From: Planctomycetota bacterium
GTDB lineage: Bacteria > Planctomycetota > Phycisphaerae > UBA1845 > Fen-1342
Direction: 5' to 3'
DNA length: 10,048 nucleotides
NCBI GenBank assembly: GCA_030616465.1
Contig: JAUWXH010000028.1
Location: forward strand, 1 to 10,048
The notes beneath the pieces were generated by a model, which was given only the letters and a program-made list of their open reading frames with translations, searched no databases and had not been told where the DNA came from. Positions 1 to 5,816 of this stretch are shown one piece after another; the first letter of the stretch is position 1; each line of letters begins with the position of its first letter. A program made the position numbers and the translations under genes.

Positions 1-56
1 CTGGAGGTGAGGGACTCGCCGCGGCCCTATCATCATCGACAACGCGGAGGTGTTTT

Positions 57-836
57 GTGTGCCGAGGATCCCTGATGGTTGTGTGCGCCGGGGCGGCGGG
101 CAGTCTGATCTTGGGTGTCTTCGGATGCCAAGGTCCACCACGGGACACTTCCCAGATGTTAAGGCATCGATTGAGGCCGGACACACGGGTCGTGAGCCGT
201 GTCGTGTACTACCCTGAGCGCCCGGCCCAGGCACTTACATTTCAAGCCAAGCGCGAGCTCGAGGCCAACACGGTGGGCGGATGTGATCGCGCGATTGCTC
301 TCGTATGCGATGTGTTGTGCACGCGCGAACCCTACTCCATCGCTTCAGCCATGGATTCCGTTACGTGCTGGGCATTGAGGTGGGAGAAACAGGAACACAT
401 GCGCCGGCTGATTGAGAGGACGTTTGAGACCGAGGATCCCTTCATACGTTGGACGGGCATACGATCAGCCTATTACTTAGGCCACGACGAACTGGCTGCC
501 CAACAGCTCGAGAGAGACTATCCGTCGCTTCTGATTCGACCGGATCCCGTACCGTGGTGGGCATTGCCATTCTGGAGGCCGGAAGCACGACGTGCAGCGC
601 GGTACGCACCAGCTCACTACTTGGCGGGCGTTCGAGAAAACATGATTAGATTGGTGGGAGAATACGGAATCCAGGACGCGATCGCTGTGCTAAGGGCAAT
701 CGAGACAGACAGCGCGGAATGGGACGAGGGCTCAAAGCGCGCGGCGCGAGCGGTGGCGAAGACTCTCGAATCAGCGGGTGTCCCAGACGCATCGGCGATG
801 AACGGGGGCGTGAGTAGACATTCGAACGACCCATGA
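57..836 (+). CDS. Predicted lipoprotein of unknown function
   Basis: I do not recognise the family. The 259-residue product starts with a short hydrophobic segment (about residues 5-22) ending in V-F-G-C, with Cys24 as the likely lipidated residue; Phe at -2 makes it a slightly atypical lipobox. After a short linker the mature part looks mainly helical and soluble, with several Ala/Leu/Arg-rich helices (about 76-90, 112-124, 135-152, 176-200, 205-240) and a Trp-rich stretch, PVPWWALPFW, near 164-173. This could be a HEAT/TPR-like solenoid, but no repeat is clear. The GTG start at 57 is chosen because GGAGG (46-50) sits 6 nt upstream and the signal sequence follows directly; an ATG at 75 is an alternative. 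The frame is open to the left edge of the window, so a start further upstream cannot be excluded. It faces the aldolase operon tail-to-tail. Codons such as TTA, ATA and AGG are more frequent than in the neighbouring genes. Confidence 0.78.
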   Translation: MCRGSLMVVCAGAAGSLILGVFGCQGPPRDTSQMLRHRLRPDTRVVSRVVYYPERPAQALTFQAKRELEANTVGGCDRAIALVCDVLCTREPYSIASAMDSVTCWALRWEKQEHMRRLIERTFETEDPFIRWTGIRSAYYLGHDELAAQQLERDYPSLLIRPDPVPWWALPFWRPEARRAARYAPAHYLAGVRENMIRLVGEYGIQDAIAVLRAIETDSAEWDEGSKRAARAVAKTLESAGVPDASAMNGGVSRHSNDP

Positions 837-1161
837 GGTTCCACCACGGGTTGGTTTGGTGGTCGCTTGCGTATCATTCGCTGCACGCGCTTGGCCCAGG
901 CAAGCGGGGAAGAGATTGGGGGTCGGGGTTTGATCGATTTCGGGCGTTGGCCGGGGCTGTTGAGCAAAACCTTCGTGGTCTGTGGCGTCGCCGGGCCGTT
1001 CCCCTTGACACGCTGGGTGCCGCTGGCAGCTCGCCTGCCGGTGCTGTTGGACGCGCCGCGGCCCAATCGGAAAGCACGGGCGGACAAGCCGCCCGTGGCA
1101 CGCGCGCGCGTCGACCACCCGCCGCCGAACCCGGTCCCGCGTGGGCAGCGCCGGACGGCGG
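837..1161. other. Convergent intergenic gap without a convincing gene
   Basis: This 325-bp stretch lies between the stop of the lipoprotein gene and the stop of the aldolase gene on the other strand. Several frames are open through it. One begins at 833 with an ATGA overlap on the lipoprotein stop. Another (TTG start at 867) is in the same frame as the lipoprotein and runs to 1199, into the aldolase 3' end. Neither has a Shine-Dalgarno sequence that I can see or a recognisable domain, and both become Arg/Pro-rich where the DNA is simply GC-rich. The only clear structure is the hairpin at 1075-1097, listed separately. Confidence 0.6.
1075..1097 (-). terminator. GC-rich hairpin, probable terminator of the DeoR-aldolase operon
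   Basis: CACGGGCGG (1075-1083) and CCGCCCGTG (1089-1097) are perfect 9-bp inverted arms around a 5-nt loop. The hairpin begins about 65 nt past the aldolase stop codon. Read on the minus strand it is followed by CTTTCC, which is only a short T run, so it is a weak or Rho-assisted intrinsic terminator at best. It lies between convergent genes and could also stop plus-strand transcripts from the lipoprotein gene. Confidence 0.45.
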
Positions 1162-2028
1162 TTAGCCGCTGCGCAGCGCGTCCACGACGCGGGCGGTAAT
1201 CGTCTTCACCAGCGCCTCGAAATCGTCCGCGCTATGCCGCCCTTTCTCCGCGGATGTGTCGCCGGCACGATCAGAGGGTGATGCGGCGGCGTCGCCGGCA
1301 CCGTCAGGTTCCACCTCACCCGTGACGCCGCGCCCATATTCCGTATTTACACAGAGTTCGCCCCCGTGCACGCGCCGCGGGTCGGTGCCGGCGCCGAACT
1401 GCTCCCTCAGGTCCAACAGTTCGTGTACTTTCGCTCCGGGCAGGCGCTCTATGTGCCCGAGCTGTTTGGCCAACATCAGCATGCGGCAGTACGAATCGAG
1501 AATCTCGGTATACCAATACGCCCGCTCGACCGTCCGTCCCCAACTCACCGTCCCGTGGTTGCTCAACACCACCGTATTCGCCTTGCTGACGAACGGACGC
1601 ACGGTCTCCGCGAAACGCTGCCCGCCCGGCGTCGCGTAGTCGGCCCGCGGTACCACACCCAGGAAGACCTCCACCTCCGGCAGAATGCAGGTTGGGATGT
1701 CCACGCGCGCAACGCCGAACGCGGTCGCGTGCGGCGGGTGGCAATGCACGACCGCTTTTGCCGAGGGGGCTGCCCGGTAGATTTCCAAGTGCATGAGGAC
1801 CTCGCTCGTCCGCTTGCGCTTGCCGGCGAGCTGGTTCCCGTCCATATCGACCTCGCAGAGATCGTCTACCTTCATGAACCCCTTGCAGATTTGCGTCGGC
1901 GTGCAGAGGACTGCGTTGCCCGAAAGGCGGTAGGAGATGTTGCCGGCGTTGCCGGCCGCAAACCCCTGGGCATAGAGGCGCCGGCCAATCTCGCAGATCT
2001 CTTTCTTGATTTCCCATTCATTAGCCAT
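1162..2028 (-). CDS. Class II aldolase (FucA/RhaD type) with C-terminal BMC-targeting-like tail
   Basis: A zinc-dependent class II aldolase/adducin-family enzyme. The family cleaves L-fuculose-1-phosphate or L-rhamnulose-1-phosphate to dihydroxyacetone phosphate and L-lactaldehyde. With the ATG at 2028 as residue 1 the product is 288 aa. Visible are the phosphate-binding GNAGNIS motif (26-32), TPT (43-45), the catalytic Glu (TSEVLMH, Glu76), zinc ligands His95 and His97 in VVHCHPPHATAF, and the third His158 in SNHGTVSWG. The core ends near residue 215. Most FucA proteins stop there, but this one adds about 70 residues: an Ala/Asp/Gly-rich linker and a terminal amphipathic helix. The ATG is preferred over the in-frame GTG at 2043 because GAGGG lies 8 nt before it and nothing similar precedes the GTG. 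It is 27 bp downstream of the DeoR gene, almost certainly in the same transcript. Exact sugar-phosphate specificity cannot be told from sequence. Confidence 0.92.
   Translation of the reverse strand: MANEWEIKKEICEIGRRLYAQGFAAGNAGNISYRLSGNAVLCTPTQICKGFMKVDDLCEVDMDGNQLAGKRKRTSEVLMHLEIYRAAPSAKAVVHCHPPHATAFGVARVDIPTCILPEVEVFLGVVPRADYATPGGQRFAETVRPFVSKANTVVLSNHGTVSWGRTVERAYWYTEILDSYCRMLMLAKQLGHIERLPGAKVHELLDLREQFGAGTDPRRVHGGELCVNTEYGRGVTGEVEPDGAGDAAASPSDRAGDTSAEKGRHSADDFEALVKTITARVVDALRSG
1165..1227 (-). other. Putative BMC encapsulation peptide at the aldolase C-terminus
   Basis: The last 21 residues of the aldolase form a predicted amphipathic helix containing FEALVKTITARVVDAL. Hydrophobic residues Phe270, Leu273, Val274, Ile277, Val281, Val282 and Leu285 fall on one face at i, i+3, i+4, i+7, i+11, i+12 and i+15, with charged and small residues opposite. 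It is separated from the catalytic core by a flexible linker (about residues 234-266) rich in Gly, Ala, Asp, Ser and Glu. A disordered linker plus a short terminal amphipathic helix is the established signature of encapsulation peptides that load enzymes into bacterial microcompartments. Planctomycetal BMC class II aldolases are known to carry such C-terminal tails. Assignment rests on pattern, not on a database match. Confidence 0.65.
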
Positions 2029-2055
2029 CGCTAAAACCCTCACATGCCGAGCGTG

Positions 2056-2817
2056 TCAGCCGGCGATATCCGTTTTCACGCCCATTCTGGTCAGTTCCTC
2101 GATCACGGCGGCGTCCGTGCCCGCATCCGTGATCACAAGATCCACGTCAGCCGGACTCGCGTAGAACACAAGCGACCTCACGCCGAACTTGCCGTGATCG
2201 GCGAGCAGGTACGTTCTTTCCGCCGCGTCGATCATGCGGCGTTTCACGCGGGCCTGCTCATCCGTTGCTTCGCTCAGCCCGCGCGCAAGGTCAACCCCCT
2301 TGGCGGATAAAAACAGCTTGTTGACGTTGAAGCGTTCGAGGGCGTGCTCCGCGAGTGTGCCGGTGAAGGATCGCGACGGCGCGTCCAACATCCCGCCGGT
2401 AGCCACGACCCGAATGTGTGCACTATCGACCAGAGAGGCGGCTACCGGCAGTGAGTTCGTGATGACCGTCAGCGGCATATCCGGAATGATCCGCGCCAGC
2501 TCGTGCACGGTGGAGCTGGCGTCTACCGCGATAACGTCGCCTTCGCTAACGTGCCGCAGCGCTCGGGCCGCAATCGCTTTTTTCGCCTCCAGATTCGTGA
2601 CCTTGCGAAGGTCGAACGGCAGCTCCCGGCGGTTGTTCTGCACCGGCACGGCCCCGCCGTGAGTGCGGACGAGCCGGCCTTCGCCTTCCAGCTTGTCCAG
2701 GTCGCGTCGAATCGTCTCCTGGGCGACCCCGAACGCTTTGGCCAGCGTGGCCACTCGGACGCCCCCACCCCTGCCGACCTGGCTCAGGATCTCCCGGTGC
2801 CGTTGTACCGCCAGCAT
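2056..2817 (-). CDS. DeoR-family transcriptional regulator
   Basis: A 253-residue sugar-metabolism repressor of the usual DeoR length. The N-terminal winged helix-turn-helix spans about residues 5-57, with the recognition helix at QETIRRDL (33-40) and the family signature HGGA (53-56) just after the wing. The C-terminal DeoRC effector domain (about 75-235) has the expected phosphorylated-sugar binding elements: DASST (99-103), TNS (120-122), a Gly-Gly turn (141-142), KGVD (173-176), LSE (181-183) and DHGKFG (207-212). The effector is probably a sugar phosphate, plausibly the aldolase substrate, but this is inferred from the operon. The ATG at 2817 follows a GAGAGA purine run on the minus strand, a modest ribosome binding site. 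It is the first gene of the operon, and autoregulation is likely. DeoR-type regulators are common partners of planctomycetal BMC aldolases. Confidence 0.93.
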   Translation of the reverse strand: MLAVQRHREILSQVGRGGGVRVATLAKAFGVAQETIRRDLDKLEGEGRLVRTHGGAVPVQNNRRELPFDLRKVTNLEAKKAIAARALRHVSEGDVIAVDASSTVHELARIIPDMPLTVITNSLPVAASLVDSAHIRVVATGGMLDAPSRSFTGTLAEHALERFNVNKLFLSAKGVDLARGLSEATDEQARVKRRMIDAAERTYLLADHGKFGVRSLVFYASPADVDLVITDAGTDAAVIEELTRMGVKTDIAG

Positions 2818-2838
2818 GTTCTCTCTCGGTCGCCCCAG

Positions 2839-2914
2839 CCGTCAATCTTTGGTTTTCTGTGATTGTGGGGCTTGACGTCGCCCGATCATGCCTGCAAATG
2901 TGGCTTCCGTCAAG
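2839..2914. promoter_or_regulatory. Three copies of a CGTCAA motif around the DeoR promoter (possible operator)
   Basis: On the plus strand CCGTCAA occurs at 2839-2845 and 2907-2913, and its inverse TTGACG occurs at 2872-2877. The pair CTTGACG (2871-2877) and CGTCAAG (2908-2914) is a perfect 7-bp inverted repeat flanking the -10 element. The right copy overlaps the -35 box. Multiple short operator half-sites near the promoter suit a DeoR autorepressor, but one copy is also simply the -35 hexamer, so chance is not excluded. Confidence 0.3.
2885..2913 (-). promoter_or_regulatory. Sigma-70-like promoter of the DeoR-aldolase operon
   Basis: On the minus strand, TTGACG (2913-2908, 5 of 6 matches to the -35 consensus) is followed after exactly 17 bp by CATGAT (2890-2885, 4 of 6 matches to -10). 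Transcription would begin near 2878, giving a leader of about 60 nt before the DeoR start at 2817. No other pair of this quality is visible upstream. Confidence 0.5.
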
Positions 2915-2940
2915 GCCTCCGGGCCGTGAACGCCAAAAAG

Positions 2941-3126
2941 GGGTGAGCCTCAGAAAAGTGGGTGACGTCCATATGTCATTCCGACCGCATCCGCCGATGG
3001 CGGACACGCGGAGGAATCTCGCTCAATCGCGCGACCGAGGCCAGATTCCTCGGCGCGAAGTTAACCCTGAGCAACGTCGAAGGGCTTCTCGGAATGACAC
3101 GCTACCCACGCAAGTGATGCTCACCC
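2941..3126. repeat. 186-bp nested inverted repeat, MITE-like
   Basis: The two ends are inverted copies of each other. GGGTGAGC (2941-2948) matches GCTCACCC (3119-3126) perfectly, and over the outer 27 bp about 19 positions pair. Inside this, TGTCATTCCGA (2974-2984) pairs perfectly with TCGGAATGACA (3089-3099), and GAGGAATCT (3011-3019) pairs with AGATTCCTC (3043-3051). Arms therefore nest at three levels around a centre near 3031. The outer ends are abutted by GCCAAAAAG (2932-2940) and GCCAAGAGG (3127-3135), a 7-of-9 direct repeat that could be a decayed target-site duplication. No transposase is encoded, so if mobile it would be non-autonomous. A structured intergenic repeat of REP or hairpin type is the alternative. 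Confidence 0.55.
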
Positions 3127-3617
3127 GCCAAGAGGGCGTAGCCGACCGTAGCCTGGGCGGAGGGGTGATGCCCCACGGGAGCGTCGGGCACAGGTGATGT
3201 GAGGGCTACCGCGGGAGTTCGCACGGGATGACCATAGCCCAAGCTCCGCCAAAGGGGCACATCGACTCCGACGAGGGGAATGCGCGCGATCTGCCCGGGG
3301 CGACATGCAAGCTGTGGAACACGCCAGGAGCGACGCGGCTACAAGCCCACCGGCCGCTTGCGCGCGGTCCGTCGGCGTCGCGCTAGTCCCACTGCACGTT
3401 GAGGGAATTCACCGAGGCGCGGGCCACGGCCAAGCGCAGCGCGGCCACGCTATGTCCGGGTGATTGGACATGCCCGCGCCGGCGGCCGGCGGCCACCGAC
3501 TTAGGCATCGTACCCAGCCCGGATGGTCCTGCCGCCCTACCAGCACCGCCGTGTTTCGCCAATAATGCGGCCTGGAAAGTGACTGCGGACGAGTTACCCC
3601 GCCATCAGGAGACTGAA
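3127..3617. other. Gene-free stretch upstream of the prolyl oligopeptidase gene
   Basis: About 490 bp with no gene I can support. It contains CGTAGCC twice, 10 bp apart (3137-3143 and 3147-3153), and GGTGATG twice (3164-3170 and near 3193-3199). There is also a small GGGG/CCCC hairpin (3162-3174), a GGGCTA/TAGCCC inverted repeat (3203-3208 and 3235-3240) and the ATGTCC inverted repeat listed separately. A possible -10 element AATAAT (3561-3566) lies about 50 nt before the oligopeptidase start but has no good -35 partner. The oligopeptidase frame is open back to 3399, but that extension is not protein-like. Confidence 0.55.
3452..3471. promoter_or_regulatory. ATGTCC-N8-GGACAT inverted repeat
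   Basis: ATGTCC (3452-3457) and GGACAT (3466-3471) are perfect 6-bp inverted arms around 8 nt, about 150 bp upstream of the oligopeptidase start. The dyad could be a regulator binding site. There is no supporting second copy in the window, so confidence is low. Confidence 0.22.
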
Positions 3618-5777
3618 ATGAACCCGTTCAAACACGTAGTCGTCATCGGAACAATCGCCATTCTGGCCGTCGGCGGGGCGACCGCTTATGGGCAGGCAGA
3701 GCTGCCCATCGATCAGCCGCTGGTCTACCCCAAAACCAAGACCATCGATGTCGTGGAGGACTACCATGGCACGAAGGTCACCGATCCATACCGCTGGATG
3801 GAGGACCTCGACTCCCCGGGAGTCAAGGATTGGATCGAGGCGCAGAACAAGGTCACCTTCGGGTATCTGGAAACCATCCCCCAGCGGAAGAAGATCAACG
3901 AGCGGCTGACCACGCTGTGGGACTACGAGAAGTACGGCATGCCGCGCAAACGCGGCGATCGCTACTTCTTCAGCAAGAACGACGGGCTGCAAAACCAATA
4001 CGTGCTCTACGTCACCGAATCGCTCGACGGGCAGCCACGTGTCTTGATCGATCCGAACAAGCTATCCGAAGACGGCACGATCGCACTGGCCGGCACGGCG
4101 ATCACCGATGACGGCAAGCTGATGGCCTACGGGTTGGCAGAAGCCGGTTCGGACTGGGTCGAGTACCACGTCCGCGACGTCGATGCCGGGAAAGACCTGT
4201 CGGACCATCTTAAGTGGATCAAGTTCTCCGGGGCGTCGTGGACGAAGGATGACCAGGGCTTCTACTACACGCGCTACGACCAGCCGGAGGGCGACGTACT
4301 GCAAGAGACGAACCGCTTTCCGAAGCTGTGCTACCACCGGCTGGGCACGCCGCAAGCGGAGGACAAAGTGGTCTTTCACGCTCCGGATCAGCCGGAGTGG
4401 CTGTTCGGCGGCGAGGTGACCGACGATGGCCGCTACCTGATCATTTCGATCGGCAAAGGCACCGAGCGGAAGAACCGCGTCTATTACATTGACCTCCAAG
4501 CCAGCGACGAGAAAGTCGTGAAGCTGGTCGACGTCTTTGACGCGCAATACGGCTTTATCGACAACGACGGGCCGGTGTTCTGGTTCTTCACCGACCTCGA
4601 CGCGCCGCGCGGGCGCGTGATCGCCATCGACACGCGCAAGCCACAGCGGGAGAACTGGAAGGAAATCATTCCGCAGGCCAAACAGACCCTGCGGGGCGTC
4701 GGCGCGGTGAACGACATGTTCATCGCCAACTACCTCAAGGACGCCCACACGCAGATCAAGATCTTCGATCTGGAGGGCAAGTTCGTGCGTGACGTCGAGC
4801 TGCCCGGCGTCGGCAGTGCCGGCGGGTTCGGCGACAGGCGCGACGAAACCGAAACCTTCTACATCTTCACCGGCTTCTCTTATCCGACCCCCATCTACCG
4901 TTACGACATGCCGACTGGTGAAAGCACCGTCTTCAAGCGGCCGAAGGTAGACTTCAACCCCGCCGAGTTCGTCACCAAACAGGTGTTCTACCGCAGCAAA
5001 GACGGCACGCGCGTGCCGATGTTCATCACGCACAAGAAGGGCCTCGAGCTCGACGGGAACAACCCCGTCTACCTATACAGCTACGGCGGGTTCAACGCTT
5101 CACTTACGCCGTATTTCTCGATCAGCAACCTGATCTGGATGGAGATGGGCGGAGTTTATGCCATGCCGAACATCCGCGGCGGCGGCGAGTACGGCAAAGA
5201 GTGGCACGAGGCCGGCCGGCTCACCAACAAGCAGAACTGCTTCGACGACTTCATCGCCGCGGCTGAATGGCTCATCGCCAACAAGTACACCCGGCCGGAG
5301 AAGCTCGCGATCGGCGGAGGCAGCAACGGCGGGCTGCTGGTCGGCGCCTGCATGACGCAGCGCCCGGACCTGTTCGGGGCCTGCCTACCGGCGGTGGGCG
5401 TGCTGGACATGCTCCGCTTCCACAAGTACACGATCGGCTGGGCCTGGACGTCCGACTACGGCAGTGCGGACGATCCCGAGATGTTCAAGGTGCTGTACGC
5501 CTACAGCCCGCTGCACAACCTCAAGCCGCGCACGGAGTATCCGGCGACACTCATCACCACTGCCGACCACGACGACCGCGTTGTACCGTGCCATAGCTTC
5601 AAGTTCGCGGCGGCGTTGCAGGCGGCCCACGCCGGCGACAACCCGGTGCTGATCCGTATCGAAACCCGGGCCGGGCACGGAGCCGGCAAGCCGACCAGCA
5701 AGATCATCGACGAAATCGCCGACAAATGGGCCTTCCTCGTGCGGACGCTGAACGTGGATACGTCCGGGGTATACTGA
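3618..5777 (+). CDS. Exported prolyl oligopeptidase (peptidase family S9A)
   Basis: A serine peptidase that cuts short peptides after proline. The product is 719 aa, close to the roughly 710 aa of classical prolyl oligopeptidases, plus a signal peptide (residues 1 to about 27: short basic start, hydrophobic core, AYGQA cleavage region), so it should act in the periplasm. The N-terminal region PYRWMED (about 57-63) is typical; a seven-bladed beta-propeller follows, then the alpha/beta hydrolase domain from about 450. Catalytic Ser569 lies in GGGSNGG, Asp652 in TADHDDRVVP and His687 in RAGHGAGKP. The P1-proline pocket motif AWTSDYG and the conserved RGGGEYG are present. The ATG at 3618 is chosen because AGGAG (3607-3611) is 6 nt upstream and the signal peptide begins there; the open frame back to 3399 has no such support. 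The small membrane protein gene begins 39 bp downstream with no obvious terminator between. Confidence 0.95.
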   Translation: MNPFKHVVVIGTIAILAVGGATAYGQAELPIDQPLVYPKTKTIDVVEDYHGTKVTDPYRWMEDLDSPGVKDWIEAQNKVTFGYLETIPQRKKINERLTTLWDYEKYGMPRKRGDRYFFSKNDGLQNQYVLYVTESLDGQPRVLIDPNKLSEDGTIALAGTAITDDGKLMAYGLAEAGSDWVEYHVRDVDAGKDLSDHLKWIKFSGASWTKDDQGFYYTRYDQPEGDVLQETNRFPKLCYHRLGTPQAEDKVVFHAPDQPEWLFGGEVTDDGRYLIISIGKGTERKNRVYYIDLQASDEKVVKLVDVFDAQYGFIDNDGPVFWFFTDLDAPRGRVIAIDTRKPQRENWKEIIPQAKQTLRGVGAVNDMFIANYLKDAHTQIKIFDLEGKFVRDVELPGVGSAGGFGDRRDETETFYIFTGFSYPTPIYRYDMPTGESTVFKRPKVDFNPAEFVTKQVFYRSKDGTRVPMFITHKKGLELDGNNPVYLYSYGGFNASLTPYFSISNLIWMEMGGVYAMPNIRGGGEYGKEWHEAGRLTNKQNCFDDFIAAAEWLIANKYTRPEKLAIGGGSNGGLLVGACMTQRPDLFGACLPAVGVLDMLRFHKYTIGWAWTSDYGSADDPEMFKVLYAYSPLHNLKPRTEYPATLITTADHDDRVVPCHSFKFAAALQAAHAGDNPVLIRIETRAGHGAGKPTSKIIDEIADKWAFLVRTLNVDTSGVY

Positions 5778-5816
5778 TCGCGGTTCTACCTTTGAGAAGC
5801 GCTGAGGGATGGCTGG

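Noticed and set aside
833..1165. 110-residue frame starting with an ATGA overlap on the lipoprotein stop
   Set aside because: Translational coupling would be possible, but there is no ribosome binding site and the second half is compositionally trivial (Arg/Ala/Pro/Gly).
1316..2034. Open frames on both strands overlapping the aldolase gene
   Set aside because: The aldolase frame carries all metal and catalytic residues; the others have no conserved motif.
2029..2043. GTG at 2043 as the aldolase start
   Set aside because: No Shine-Dalgarno sequence precedes it; its own first codons supply the GAGGG for the ATG at 2028.
3399..3617. 73-residue N-terminal extension of the prolyl oligopeptidase frame
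   Set aside because: It would bury the signal peptide, has no ribosome binding site and looks like translated intergenic DNA; ATG 3618 has AGGAG at the right distance.
4062..5033. Long antisense open frame opposite the prolyl oligopeptidase gene
   Set aside because: It is a GC-rich shadow of a well-conserved gene; the plus-strand frame has signal peptide, catalytic triad and ribosome binding site, while the antisense product has no recognisable domain.
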